Position numbers and translations under genes: made by a program. The notes under the pieces are model-generated. The model was not told where the DNA came from. It made no database searches and worked only from the letters and a program-made list of their open reading frames with translations. DNA of 64,000 bases from Microbacterium sp. ABRD28 (GTDB lineage: Bacteria > Actinomycetota > Actinomycetes > Actinomycetales > Microbacteriaceae): the NCBI RefSeq assembly GCF_003850245.1, contig NZ_CP031015.1, positions 248,001-312,000 of the forward strand, written 5' to 3'. Positions 24,817 to 33,266 of this stretch are shown here, one piece after another. Each line of letters begins with the position of its first letter. The stretch's first letter is position 1.

Positions 24817-25604
24817 GCGGCTACGACGCGGGGTTCCTGGGCGTCGGGGTTCCGCTGCCCGAGTCTTCGCGGGGCGGGCGACTGCTCGACTACCCGCGGT
24901 TCAGCGTGCTGCTCGATGCGGAGCGGCGGCTCGCCTCGGTGACCGGCGTGAACATCGACGGGACGAGATTGCTCGATCTGCCGAGGACCGGGGACTGGCG
25001 GCTCGACCCGCGGGTGCCCGCGGCGGAGCAGACCGGCCCCGAGGTCTACGCCCGCAACGACCTCGACCGAGGACACCTGGTGCGGCGGCGCGATCCGGGC
25101 TGGGGGACGCCCGCTGAGGCACGGGATGCCACGGAGGCGACGTTCTTCTACACGAACGCCGCGCCACAGGCGGCCGACTTCAATCAGTCCAGGGAGCTGT
25201 GGCTGGGCCTGGAAGATCATGTGCTGGCCTTCGCCGAGGCATCCGATCAGCGGATCAGCGTGTTCACGGCGCCCATCTTCGGCGACGCGGATCCCCCGTA
25301 TCGGGGTACCCGCGTGCCCCTGCGGTTCTACAAGATCGCCGCGTGGCTCGGTCGTACCGGGCTCGAGGCGGCGGGATTCGTGCTGGACCAGTCGGAGCTG
25401 GTCGACACCCGCGAGGGTGTGGTCGCCGTGGATCGTCTGGGAGCGTTCCGGACGTTCCAGGTGCCGATCAGCGATGTCGCCGCGGCGACGGGTCTGGAGT
25501 TCGGTCCGTTGATCGGAGCGGATGTGCTCGGAACGGCGGGTGCGCGGGCGGAAGGGTGGCGCGAGCTCACCGGGGTCTCGGATATCCGTTGGAGGCGGGG
25601 GTAG
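24813..25604 (+). CDS. DNA/RNA non-specific endonuclease (NUC1, DRGH motif)
   Basis: 263 aa. The active-site DRGH is in YARNDLDRGHLVRRRDPGWG, and the downstream metal-ligand Asn region FFYTNAAPQAADFNQSRELW is intact, as is LEDHVLAF. These place it in the Serratia-nuclease/endonuclease G family of His-Mg nucleases. No signal peptide is evident: the N-terminus SGYDAGFLGVGVPLP is not hydrophobic enough, so it appears cytoplasmic or exported by another route. It begins with a GTG that overlaps the fbiD stop, making it the last gene of the F420 operon. Why a non-specific nuclease is translationally coupled to F420 genes is unclear; the overlap may simply reflect compact gene packing. Confidence 0.85.
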   Translation: MSGYDAGFLGVGVPLPESSRGGRLLDYPRFSVLLDAERRLASVTGVNIDGTRLLDLPRTGDWRLDPRVPAAEQTGPEVYARNDLDRGHLVRRRDPGWGTPAEARDATEATFFYTNAAPQAADFNQSRELWLGLEDHVLAFAEASDQRISVFTAPIFGDADPPYRGTRVPLRFYKIAAWLGRTGLEAAGFVLDQSELVDTREGVVAVDRLGAFRTFQVPISDVAAATGLEFGPLIGADVLGTAGARAEGWRELTGVSDIRWRRG

Positions 25605-25709
25605 TCGGCGGGATCTTCGTTCTTACGTTCTACCCTTCTCGTACGCGAGAGATTCCAATGTCGGAACCCTCTGCGATGATTCTGGTAGGTCATCGAGACG
25701 GGGATTGCA

Positions 25710-25829
25710 GTGGATGCGGACGAGAAGCGGCGGCGGGCGGAGGAGAGGCGCGCCGGGGTGTTCGCGGATGAGCTGGCGAAGCTGCGGCGGCGTCGGGCTG
25801 AATCGCCCCGGGTCTCGTGGAGGGTCTGA
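25710..25829 (+). pseudogene. 5' fragment of a DUF222/HNH endonuclease gene cut by the IS element
   Basis: GTG start followed by 29 intact codons (VDADEKRRRAEERRAGVFAD, then ELAKLRRRR), after which the frame enters the left end of the insertion sequence and stops within it. When the IS and one copy of the GGC duplication are removed, the frame continues as RRRRAALEAKETRLLADAYA into the 3' fragment. This is therefore the genuine N-terminus of the split gene. Confidence 0.85.
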
Positions 25830-25841
25830 TTCCCCGAGAGG

Positions 25842-26177
25842 ATGATGACTATGCCAGCGCAGAGGAAGTATCCGCCGGAGCTTCGTGAGCGTGCGATGCG
25901 GCTTGTGGCTGAGGCCCGGAAGGAGGATCCGGAGCTGTCGCTGAATCAGGCAGTGGTCCGGATCGGGCAGCGTGTCGGGGTCAATTCCGACACGCTGCGG
26001 GGTTGGTGCAAGCAGGCCGCGATTGACGCGGGCGAGCGTCCCGGGACGACGACGAGTGATGCGGCTCGGATCAAGCAGCTCGAGGCGGAGAACCGGGAGT
26101 TGAAGAGGGCGAACGAGATTCTGTTGGCGGCCTCGTCGTTCTTCGCGCGGGAGCTCGACCCGCGACTGCCGTGGTAG
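25842..26177 (+). CDS. IS3-family transposase OrfA
   Basis: 111 aa (about 108 if translation starts at the ATG at 25851). The helix-turn-helix runs KYPPELRERAMRLVAEARKE through VGVNSDTLRGWCKQA. A leucine-zipper-like coiled coil follows near the C-terminus (RIKQLEAENRELKRANEILL), then AASSFFARELDPRLPW, the usual OrfA ending. OrfA binds the inverted repeats and dimerises through the coiled coil. It overlaps orfB by 7 nt in the -1 frame, which suits production of an OrfAB fusion transposase by programmed frameshifting. I did not find a classic A6G slippery run in the overlap, so the exact shift site is uncertain. Confidence 0.9.
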   Translation: MMTMPAQRKYPPELRERAMRLVAEARKEDPELSLNQAVVRIGQRVGVNSDTLRGWCKQAAIDAGERPGTTTSDAARIKQLEAENRELKRANEILLAASSFFARELDPRLPW

Positions 26178-27115
26178 TTCAGTTCATCGACGATCATCGT
26201 GACCGGTTCGGGGTCGAGCCGATCTGCCGGGTGCTCAGCGAGCATGCCGTGCCGATCGCTCCGTCCGGTTACTACGCGTTCAAAAAGCGGCCGCCGTCGG
26301 CGCGGGCGATCAGCGACGCGGAGATGATCGTGCAGATCGAGAAGGTGTTCTGGGACCGAAAGCTCGGCCGCGGGATCAGCGGCGCCCGGAAGGTCTGGCA
26401 CCTGCTGCGACGGCAGGGCACCGTCGTGGCCCGTTGCACGGTCGAACGGCTCATGCGGCAGCAGGGGCTGCGCGGGATCCGCCGCGGCAAGCAGTTCATC
26501 ACCACCAAAGCGGACGGGGCGGCATTCCGGCCGCCGGATCACGTGCAGCGCTGCTTCCGCGCGAACCGGCCGAACGAGCTCTGGGTGGTCGACTTCACCT
26601 ATGTTCCGACGTGGTCGGGGATGGCGTTCACCGCGTTCGTCACCGACGTGTTCTCCCGCAGGATCGTGGGCTGGCGGACCATGAACCGGATGCCCACCGA
26701 CCTCCCGTTGGATGCGCTCGAGATGGCTCTCTGGATCAGAGACCGCGCGGGCCAGGACGTCACCGGCGTCATCCAGCACTCGGATGCCGGATCGCAATAC
26801 ACCGCGATCCGCTACGCCGAGCGCCTCGCCGACGTCGGCGCGATCGCATCGATCGGAACGGTCGGCGACTCCTACGACAACGCCCTCGCCGAGACAGTTG
26901 TGGGTCTCTACAAGACCGAGTGCGTGAAGATCGACGGCCCGTTCCGCACAGCCGACGAACTCGAGCTCGCCACGCTGTCCTGGGTGCACTGGTTCAACGA
27001 GAATCGGCTGCACTCATCGATCGGATACCTCACACCGATCGAGAAGGAGAACCAGTACTACCGTGAGGTCAACCCCCAGAGCCAGCCGGCGCTGGGAGAA
27101 CTCGCCCTCCACTAA
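26171..27115 (+). CDS. IS3-family transposase OrfB, DDE integrase core
   Basis: 314 aa. After an HTH_21-like N-terminal part (ARAISDAEMIVQIEKVFWDR, RGISGARKVWHLLRRQG) comes the rve integrase domain. The DDE triad is the Asp in ELWVVDFTYVPTW, the Asp in IQHSDAGSQYT and the Glu in DNALAETVVGLYKTE; exactly 35 residues separate the second Asp and the Glu (D35E). The C-terminal HWFNENRLHSSIGYLTPIEK is the standard IS3 ending. All catalytic residues are intact. It is probably made as an OrfAB fusion by -1 frameshift; the GTG at 26171 could alternatively allow separate synthesis. Confidence 0.92.
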   Translation: MVVQFIDDHRDRFGVEPICRVLSEHAVPIAPSGYYAFKKRPPSARAISDAEMIVQIEKVFWDRKLGRGISGARKVWHLLRRQGTVVARCTVERLMRQQGLRGIRRGKQFITTKADGAAFRPPDHVQRCFRANRPNELWVVDFTYVPTWSGMAFTAFVTDVFSRRIVGWRTMNRMPTDLPLDALEMALWIRDRAGQDVTGVIQHSDAGSQYTAIRYAERLADVGAIASIGTVGDSYDNALAETVVGLYKTECVKIDGPFRTADELELATLSWVHWFNENRLHSSIGYLTPIEKENQYYREVNPQSQPALGELALH

Positions 27116-27130
27116 ACCCGGGGCGATTCA

Positions 27131-28397
27131 GGCGGCGCTGGAGGCGAAGGAGACCCGGTTGCTCGCGGATGCGTATGCGTTGACGCTTGAGCAGCGATCT
27201 CGGGTGGGGTCGGTGTCGTCGCGGGAACGGGACATGCCGCTGCGGTCGATGGCGCTGGAACTGGGGATGGCGGTGCGGGTGAATGACCGGGCGATGCAGA
27301 CCCAGATGCATGACGCGCACGAGTTGATCGAGCTGTTCCCTCAGACGATGGCGGCGCTGGTGGAGGGGCGGGTCAGTCGGGCGCATGCGCAGGTGATCCA
27401 AGACGCGGGCCGGGTGATCGAGGATGCCGCCGACCGGGCGGCGTTCGAACGCATCGTCCTCGTCGAAGCCGAACGGCAGACCGTGCCGAGGACGAAGAAG
27501 TACGCCCTCCAGCGTGCGGCGGTGTTGGACCCGAGGCCGTTGCAGGAACGACATGACACCGCGATCCGGGAACGCCGGGTGTGGGTCACCGACCTCGACG
27601 ACACCCTGTCGACGTTGACGATCCTCGGTGGGAACGTGTACATCCACGGCGCGTTCAACCGGCTCACCGGGCAGGGCACCACGATCAAGGACGTCGACCG
27701 CGCGAAGCGGCGCGAGTACGCGGCGACGCAGGGTGAAGCGGGTGCGCCGGAGGAGGAAACGGCAGAGCCGTGGTTCGATGACCGGTCGTTGGATGAGATC
27801 CGCTGCGACCTCGCCCTGGACATGCTCCTCGCCGGGTCCCCGGTGATCGACCCCACCGACGGGGCGAAGGGTGGGCTCGGGGCGATCACCGCCGAGGTGC
27901 AGATCACCCTCCCGATCACCACCCTCACCGGGGTGACGACGTCGGGGGCCGAACTCAACGGAGTCACCCCGGTCGACCCCGAGACAGCCAGAAGGATGGC
28001 GGGAACGACCAGGGTCTGGGACCGGGTCATGACCGACCCCATCACCGGGGTCGTCACCGCAGTGGACAGGTATCAACTGCATCCCTCTCAAACCCGGTTC
28101 CTCAACGCCAGAGACGTCACCTGCCGAACACCGGGATGCCGCAGGCCCGCGAAACTCTGCGACAAAGACCATTCGAGGGACTTCGCGCTAGGCGGACCAA
28201 CGTCCAACGACAATCTCTGCAACGAATGCGCCCGGCATCACACGTTGAAACACGCCACGAACTGGCACGTCGAACAACTCCCCGGCGGGGTGCTGAAATT
28301 CACCAGCCCTGGAGGGAAGAACTACGACAGCCACCCACCCTCACGGGTCGCGTTCGTCCCCACCGACGACGGCACGCTCACCGTCGCCCCCTTCTGA
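27131..28397 (+). pseudogene. 3' fragment of DUF222/HNH endonuclease (13E12-like) disrupted by IS3
   Basis: Reads in frame from the right IS end. The DUF222 domain (LRSMALELGMAVRVNDRAMQ, ELIELFPQTMAALVEGRVSR) occupies most of the length, followed by an HNH nuclease at the C-terminus with CRTPGCRRPAKLCDKDHSRD and LCNECARHHTLKH. The family is multicopy in Actinobacteria and of unknown biological role. The nuclease part is complete, so a shortened protein could still be made: an in-frame GTG at 27063 inside the end of orfB gives a possible 444-residue product. The native N-terminus is separated by the insertion, hence the pseudogene call. Confidence 0.85.
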
Positions 28398-28424
28398 CCA
28401 GGGTGGGCCGGGGAACCTGATCCG

Positions 28425-29351
28425 TCAGGCCGGCGTCGAGATCACCTCCTGGAGCCAGGCGCGGGCACGCGAGAGAAGTGCCCGAGCCGGCTCGGTGTCA
28501 CGGGCCCAGCTCTCGAACCCGTGTGGACCACCCGGCACGACATCGAGGGTCGTCGGTACCCCGGCCGCAGTGAGCCGCCGTGCGTAGTCCTGCACCTCCG
28601 GAAAGAACAGTTCGATGTCGCCCACCGCGAGATAGGTCGGAGGAAGTGCCGAAACATCCTCCGTTCGTGCGGCAGCGGCATACGGTGGCACGTCCGCACC
28701 TCCCGCCCCGTCACCGAGATAGGCGGTCCACCCGGCCCGATTGAAACGGTTGTTCCAGATCGGATGGTCGATCTCGTCCAGAGTCGCGTCCGCCGCCGTC
28801 CGGTCGTCGATCATGGGCGCGAACAGCCACTGCCCGATCGGCTGCACCCCGCCCTCATCCCGGATGCGCTGCACCACCGCCGCCGCGAGCCCGCCTCCCG
28901 CACTCTCCCCACCGACGACGATCCGTCCGGGGTCGACCACGAGAGCACCGGCGTGAGCCTGGATCCAACGCCAGCCGGCGTGGACATCGTCGTGCGCCGC
29001 AGGAAAGGGATGCTCGGGCGCGAGGCGGTAGTTCACCGAGACGACGACGATGCCGAGGTCGCGTGCAGTCTCTGCGCACAGCCGTTCGTCCTGACGCGTG
29101 TCGCCGATGATCAGGCCACCGCCGTGGACCCACATCAACGCTGCGTCCTTCGAGCGCACGTGCGGCCGGTAGACCCGGGCGCGCTGGCCTGCCGCACGGA
29201 TCGAGGCCACCTCGACGCCGACGATCCGCGGCACCGGCAGCACGCGCGCACCCCCGCGGAGCAGGGAGCGTACCCACCGCCGCGACACATCCGGAAGGCG
29301 CGTCCTGCGCGTCGACGCACGGAGCGCGGGGTCCACCCGATCGATATCCAT
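28425..29351 (-). CDS. Alpha/beta hydrolase, hormone-sensitive-lipase (HSL) family
   Basis: 308 aa. The oxyanion-hole HGGG is in LMWVHGGGLIIGDTRQDERL. The catalytic Ser is in VVGGESAGGGLAAAV, with Asp in LAVGDIELFFPEV and His in VPGGPHGFESW, so the triad is complete. YRLAPEHPFPAAHDDVHAGW is the classic HSL block. No signal peptide is seen, so it is probably a cytoplasmic esterase for short acyl esters. It is divergent from the FAD-dependent monooxygenase gene with 55 nt between starts, and the two may share regulation. The physiological ester is unknown. Confidence 0.9.
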   Translation of the reverse strand: MDIDRVDPALRASTRRTRLPDVSRRWVRSLLRGGARVLPVPRIVGVEVASIRAAGQRARVYRPHVRSKDAALMWVHGGGLIIGDTRQDERLCAETARDLGIVVVSVNYRLAPEHPFPAAHDDVHAGWRWIQAHAGALVVDPGRIVVGGESAGGGLAAAVVQRIRDEGGVQPIGQWLFAPMIDDRTAADATLDEIDHPIWNNRFNRAGWTAYLGDGAGGADVPPYAAAARTEDVSALPPTYLAVGDIELFFPEVQDYARRLTAAGVPTTLDVVPGGPHGFESWARDTEPARALLSRARAWLQEVISTPA

Positions 29352-29394
29352 CGTCACTCCTCCGGTCTGCTCGCGGGAGAGTTCCCCTCCCGAG

Positions 29395-29406
29395 TATCTT
29401 CGTCGC
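29395..29406 (+). promoter_or_regulatory. -10 box (TATCTT) and leaderless start of the FAD monooxygenase gene
   Basis: TATCTT is followed by six nt (cgtcgc) and then the GTG start, implying a leaderless mRNA. The -35 was not identified with confidence. Confidence 0.45.
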
Positions 29407-30690
29407 GTGACCGAAGGCATCCCTGCCGCGACCCACTGCACGACCTGCGCGATCGTGGGTGGCGGCCCCGCGGGTATCGTCCTCGGCCTCCTGCTCGCCC
29501 GCGCCGGCATCGAGGTGACGGTGCTCGAGAAGCACGCCGACTTCCTCCGCGACTTCCGCGGTGACACGGTCCACCCCGCCACCCTCGGTCTCCTCGATGA
29601 CCTCGGCCTGTTCCCGCGATTCGACGCTCTGCCGCACTCGAAGATCCGTCGGGCGTACTTTCCGGGACGCGAGGGCTCCGACGTCTTCGCCGACTTCAGC
29701 CGGCTGCCGGTGCGGCATCCGTACATCGCCATGGTGCCGCAGTGGGATCTGCTCGACCTGCTTGCGGAGACCGCCGCCGCTGAATCCACCTTCACGCTCC
29801 TGCGCGAGCACGAGGTGACGGCGGTGACGCGCCGGAACGGCCGGGCGACGGGCGTCAGCTTCACCTCGCCGAACGGCGACGGCCATCTCACCGCCGACCT
29901 CGTCGTGGGGTGCGACGGCCGCTGGTCCACCGTCCGCCGCAGTGTCGGGCTTCCGGTGCGCGAGATCCCCGTCGGCTTCGACGTCTGGTGGTACCGACTG
30001 GCCAGCGACCGACACCTCGACGAGAGCCTCCTCCCCCGGGTGCGCAACGGCAAGGTCGCGATCGGCATCCCCCGGCGCGGCTACGTGCAGGTCGCCGCAC
30101 TCGGATCGAAAGGCACGGATGCCGCGGTCCGCACCCGCGGCATCGACGCCTTCCGCCAGGACGCGGCGATGCTGTTCCCGGAACTCGCCGATGCGGTCGA
30201 CACGATCGCGACCATGGACGACGTCAAGCACCTCGACGTGCGACTCGAGCGTCTGCGGCGCTGGCATGCGAACAACGTCCTCTGCATCGGCGACGCCGCC
30301 CACGCCATGTCACCGGTCGGAGGCGTGGGCATCAACCTCGCCATCCAGGACGCCGTCGCCGCCGCCCGCTTCCTCGCCGGCCCGCTCGCACGAGGAGAAC
30401 TCTCCCGCCCCCATGGCAGCCGCGTGCTCGCCCGCGTCCGCAGACGCCGTCTTCCGGCGGTGGTCGTCATCCAGACCCTTCAGCGCATCCTCCACGCGCG
30501 CGTGATCATGCCCGGCCTGCGAGGGAGCCCCCTGGATCCTCCCGCGTGGCTCCTGCGCCTCGTGCGCGTCATCCCGGCGCTGACCGTCGTTCCCGCCTTC
30601 GCGATCGGGGTCGGCATCAGACCCGAGCGCGCGCCCCGCTGGGCAGGCCGGCCGGGGGCCGCTGCGCCGATCAGGCGCGAGGCTCGGTGA
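29407..30690 (+). CDS. FAD-dependent aromatic-hydroxylase-like monooxygenase (PHBH fold)
   Basis: 427 aa. N-terminal GxGxxG in CAIVGGGPAGIVLGLLLARA with EVTVLEKHADFLRDFRGDTV. The DG motif is in DLVVGCDGRWSTVRRSVGLP, and the GD motif with the FAD ribityl contact is CIGDAAHAMSPVGGVGINLA, followed by IQDAVAAARFL. These define group A flavoprotein hydroxylases (UbiH/MhpA/PHBH). The last 70 residues hold hydrophobic stretches (LLRLVRVIPALTVVPAFAIG) that may be a membrane-associated tail. NAD(P)H- and O2-dependent hydroxylation of an aromatic or unsaturated ring is expected. Its 3' end overlaps the convergent SnoaL-like gene by about 20 nt. Confidence 0.85.
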   Translation: MTEGIPAATHCTTCAIVGGGPAGIVLGLLLARAGIEVTVLEKHADFLRDFRGDTVHPATLGLLDDLGLFPRFDALPHSKIRRAYFPGREGSDVFADFSRLPVRHPYIAMVPQWDLLDLLAETAAAESTFTLLREHEVTAVTRRNGRATGVSFTSPNGDGHLTADLVVGCDGRWSTVRRSVGLPVREIPVGFDVWWYRLASDRHLDESLLPRVRNGKVAIGIPRRGYVQVAALGSKGTDAAVRTRGIDAFRQDAAMLFPELADAVDTIATMDDVKHLDVRLERLRRWHANNVLCIGDAAHAMSPVGGVGINLAIQDAVAAARFLAGPLARGELSRPHGSRVLARVRRRRLPAVVVIQTLQRILHARVIMPGLRGSPLDPPAWLLRLVRVIPALTVVPAFAIGVGIRPERAPRWAGRPGAAAPIRREAR

Positions 30691-31069
30691 GCTGCAGGCG
30701 CAGCTCGAAGGGCTCGGATCCCGAGAACGCGGTGACACGACCCGCCGCCAACGTGTACACGGCGAACTCGGCGACGTTCACATGTCTTCGTGTGGGGGCG
30801 ATGCCGTCCCAGACCCCGGTGTGGGTGCCGCTCCCCCGCACGTGCGCGGCGACGCGGTCGTCTTCTGCGACCACCTGGATGATCCGCCACCGCCAGTCGG
30901 GGAAGGCGTGGAAGAGGTCTTCCAGATCACCCACCCAGGCCTCGACACCCGCAGGCCGATGGGCGCGCCGCACCTCGGCGTGGACGAAACCGCGGATCGC
31001 GTCGAGGTCGTGGCGGTTGGCCGCATCGATGTAGTCCGCGAACCACTCGTGCATCTGCCAGGGCTCCAC
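30671..31069 (-). CDS. SnoaL-like / NTF2-fold protein
   Basis: 132 aa, cone-shaped alpha+beta NTF2 fold pattern: MEPWQMHEWFADYIDAANRH, then RAHRPAGVEAWVGDLEDLFH, FPDWRWRIIQVVAEDDRVAA, HVRGSGTHTGVWDGIAPTRR, and a final strand. The WDGIAPTxR and HxRxxGTHxG elements are those of the SnoaL-like polyketide cyclase/ester-cyclase group. Such folds serve as cyclases, isomerases or ligand-binding proteins, so no specific reaction can be given. It runs convergently into the FAD monooxygenase gene, overlapping by 20 nt, and lies 30 nt downstream of an acetyltransferase gene in the same direction. Confidence 0.78.
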   Translation of the reverse strand: MEPWQMHEWFADYIDAANRHDLDAIRGFVHAEVRRAHRPAGVEAWVGDLEDLFHAFPDWRWRIIQVVAEDDRVAAHVRGSGTHTGVWDGIAPTRRHVNVAEFAVYTLAAGRVTAFSGSEPFELRLQLTEPRA

Positions 31070-31099
31070 AGGCCCATTATCGTCAGCGAGCCGGGCACA

Positions 31100-31636
31100 T
31101 CACCGTTCGCGGGCCAGGATCGCCCAGGTGTCGAGAGTCGTCCACTCGCCTTTGAACCAGTCCGCCTCCACCGCGCGACCCTCGTGCCTGAACCCCAGTC
31201 CGGTGAGGAGTCGCGCGACGGCGGCGTTGCGCTGATCCGACGTCGCGATCACCCGATGCGCACCGTGATCGTCGAACAGCGCGGCGACGACCGCCCCCAG
31301 GGCCTCGCCGGCGACACCGCGTCGCTGATGCTCGGCAGCCACCGTGACGCCGACCTCGTAGGTGTCGGGCTGCTCGGCCACGGTGTGGACGGCGACATCG
31401 CCGAGGAGGGCGCCGGAGGCGGCATCCCGCACGCCGATCTGCAGCCACTCCCCCGCCGACGGGGGGAATCGCGTCGGCTGCCCGGCGAGCAGGTCGTCGG
31501 CGTCGGTTGCGCTGTACTCGGGCGTCCACGACTGCCACCGCGCGACATCGGGGTCGCGACGGTAGGCGACGAAGGCGTCACGGTCGTCGGCGCCGAGCGG
31601 AGCCAGGACCAATCTCTCGGTGCGCAACGCGATCAC
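31100..31636 (-). CDS. GNAT-family N-acetyltransferase (RimJ/RimL type)
   Basis: 178 aa. Starts IALRTERLVLAPLGADDRDA, the typical RimJ/RimL-like opening, with EWLQIGVRDAASGALLGDVA in the middle. The acetyl-CoA pyrophosphate loop is the Q/RxxGxA-like HQRRGVAGEALGAV, and motif B is HRVIATSDQRNAAVARLLTG followed by LGFRHEGRA. Acetylation of a protein N-terminus, antibiotic or small amine is possible; the substrate cannot be told. It lies 43 nt downstream of the TSUP permease in the same direction. Confidence 0.87.
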   Translation of the reverse strand: MIALRTERLVLAPLGADDRDAFVAYRRDPDVARWQSWTPEYSATDADDLLAGQPTRFPPSAGEWLQIGVRDAASGALLGDVAVHTVAEQPDTYEVGVTVAAEHQRRGVAGEALGAVVAALFDDHGAHRVIATSDQRNAAVARLLTGLGFRHEGRAVEADWFKGEWTTLDTWAILARER

Positions 31637-31679
31637 GTCGGCAGGCTACCGCGGGTGACGGCGTCGAGGGCGGAAGCGG

Positions 31680-32420
31680 TCAGATCAGCAGATAGACGGC
31701 GCCGACCACCGTCAGGATGATCACAAGTCGCTCGAACAGTCGCTGGTCGATCCGGTCGGCGATCCAGCGCCCCCCGAGGGCCCCCGCCACCACGAGCGGC
31801 GCGAGGATCGCGTCGAGCACGAGACCGGGCACCGTGATGAGGCCGAGTCCGACGGAGAAGGGCACCTTGCTGATGTTCACGATCGCGAAGAGCCACGCCG
31901 CGGTGCCGAGGAACTCCTTCACGGGAAATCGTGCGGCGAGGAAGTACATCGACATCACCGGCCCGGCCGCGTTGGCGACCATCGTCGTGAAGCCGCCCAG
32001 CGTGCCGTAGACCGCCGCGGCCCCGCGCCGAGGCGGTCCCTCGACGAGAGCGGATGCCATGCGGCGACGCCACAGCGTGACCGCGATCACCCCCAGAAGA
32101 AGCACGCCGATGGTGCGCTTCACCCACGCGTCATCGGCGACGGCGAGGAAGAGCACCCCGACGAGAAGCCCGGCGACGATCGCGGGTGCCAGCCGGAGCA
32201 GCGCCCGCCAGTTGACGTGCCGCACGTACATCGTGATGGCGAACATGTCGGCGAGGATCAGCAGCAGCAGGATCGTGCCGGTCGACTCGCGGGCGGGAAG
32301 CACAGCGGCGAACGCTGCGACGGCGAGGGTGCCCGCCCCCGGCACCGCGGTCTTGGACAGCCCGATGACGACCGCCGCGACAGCGAGCAGAACCCAGGCG
32401 AACAGGCTGAGTTCGGGCAC
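31680..32420 (-). CDS. TSUP family permease (TauE/SafE-like)
   Basis: 246 aa with about eight hydrophobic segments. The family repeat appears twice: GLSKTAVPGAGTLAVAAFAA near the N-terminus and YGTLGGFTTMVANAAGPVMS in the middle, both with the Gly-rich re-entrant pattern of TauE/SafE anion transporters. These carry sulfite, sulfoacetate, sulfonates or related organic anions across the membrane. It begins 3 nt after hemD in the same direction, so co-transcription is likely but no functional link is apparent. Confidence 0.87.
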   Translation of the reverse strand: MPELSLFAWVLLAVAAVVIGLSKTAVPGAGTLAVAAFAAVLPARESTGTILLLLILADMFAITMYVRHVNWRALLRLAPAIVAGLLVGVLFLAVADDAWVKRTIGVLLLGVIAVTLWRRRMASALVEGPPRRGAAAVYGTLGGFTTMVANAAGPVMSMYFLAARFPVKEFLGTAAWLFAIVNISKVPFSVGLGLITVPGLVLDAILAPLVVAGALGGRWIADRIDQRLFERLVIILTVVGAVYLLI

Positions 32421-32423
32421 CCC

Positions 32424-33266
32424 TCAGACTTCGCGACCGGCGCCCGGCAGCCGGATCACGCCCGTCTGCGGCGCGAACTCGTCGGCGGCGTGGGGCAGCG
32501 AGAACGTCGCCACCGCGGCGATGAGCGCATCGACGGTCTGCGTGTCGGCGACGACGTCGACAGCCAGACCGGCACGACGGGCGTCGCGCGCGGTCCGGGG
32601 TCCGATGGCCGCGATGACCGTCGTGTCGGGAATGTGGGGGAACTGGGCGTGCACCTGTTCGGCCACCGACCCACTGGTGACGAGGATGGCGTTGATGCGG
32701 CCGCTCTCGACATCGCGGGCGACGCGGTCGGCGACGGGCACCCCGACCGTGCGATACGCGACGACGCTGCGCACCCGGTGACCCGCATCGCTGAGGCTGC
32801 GTGTGAGCACGGGCTTGGCGATCTCGCTCCGGAGGGTGAGGATGTCGACCGGCTCCGGCTCGAGGCCGATGAGCTGCTCGGCCATTCCCGCAGCGGAGTT
32901 GTCGCGCTCGGGGACGAGGTCGACCTTGTACCCGACGGCCTGCAGGGCTGCCGAGGTGGTCTCGCCCACGGCGGCGACCTTGGTGGACGCGGGGATCGTG
33001 GCGCGATAGGCGTAGAGCACGTCGACGGTGGTCGCACTCGTCACCGTGAGCCAACGGAAGGCACCCGCGGCGAGATCGGCCAAGGCCTTCTCGAGGGTCT
33101 CGTGATCACGCGTGGGGGCGAAGTTGATCAGCGGAGCGATGACCGGCGTTGCGCCCTGACGGCGAAGCGACGCCGCCACTCCATCACCCCACGGACCCCC
33201 GCGGGGCACGAGGACGCGCCAACCCCCGAGGGGCTTGGCTGACGGGTCCTGAGCTGCGTGGTTCAT
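32424..33266 (-). CDS. hemD: Uroporphyrinogen-III synthase
   Basis: 280 aa. Two alternating Rossmann-like lobes typical of HemD: GGWRVLVPRGGPWGDGVAAS, LINFAPTRDHETLEKALADL, WLTVTSATTVDVLYAY and KVAAVGETTSAALQAVGYKV. The second lobe has ILTLRSEIAKPVLTRSL, VVAYRTV, NAILVTSGSVAEQV and VIAAIGPRTARDARRAGLAV. It inverts ring D of hydroxymethylbilane and cyclises it to uroporphyrinogen III. HemD sequences are poorly conserved, but the block order is right. A HemG/HemY-type oxidase lies about 1.3 kb upstream on the same strand, separated by three membrane/stress genes, so this may be part of a dispersed haem locus. A further 158 nt upstream holds no recognised element. Confidence 0.87.
   Translation of the reverse strand: MNHAAQDPSAKPLGGWRVLVPRGGPWGDGVAASLRRQGATPVIAPLINFAPTRDHETLEKALADLAAGAFRWLTVTSATTVDVLYAYRATIPASTKVAAVGETTSAALQAVGYKVDLVPERDNSAAGMAEQLIGLEPEPVDILTLRSEIAKPVLTRSLSDAGHRVRSVVAYRTVGVPVADRVARDVESGRINAILVTSGSVAEQVHAQFPHIPDTTVIAAIGPRTARDARRAGLAVDVVADTQTVDALIAAVATFSLPHAADEFAPQTGVIRLPGAGREV

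Larger units (their letters stand above)
25799..27130 (+). mobile_element. IS3-family insertion sequence, 1332 bp
   Basis: Terminal inverted repeats begin TGAATCGCCCCGGGT and are identical for 15 bp, then match 22 of 24 positions (25799-25822 and 27107-27130). The element is flanked by a 3-bp direct repeat GGC (25796-25798 and 27131-27133), the expected target duplication for IS3. It carries two overlapping reading frames, orfB being in the -1 frame relative to orfA. Both ends and both frames are intact, so it looks complete and recent. It splits a DUF222/HNH gene. The last codon of orfB lies inside the right repeat, as in many IS3 elements. Confidence 0.93.

Noticed and set aside
26150..26180. 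Slippery A-rich frameshift site in the IS orfA/orfB overlap
   Set aside because: The overlap is GC-rich with no A6G or A7 run, so I do not annotate a specific site although the -1 frame relation supports frameshifting.
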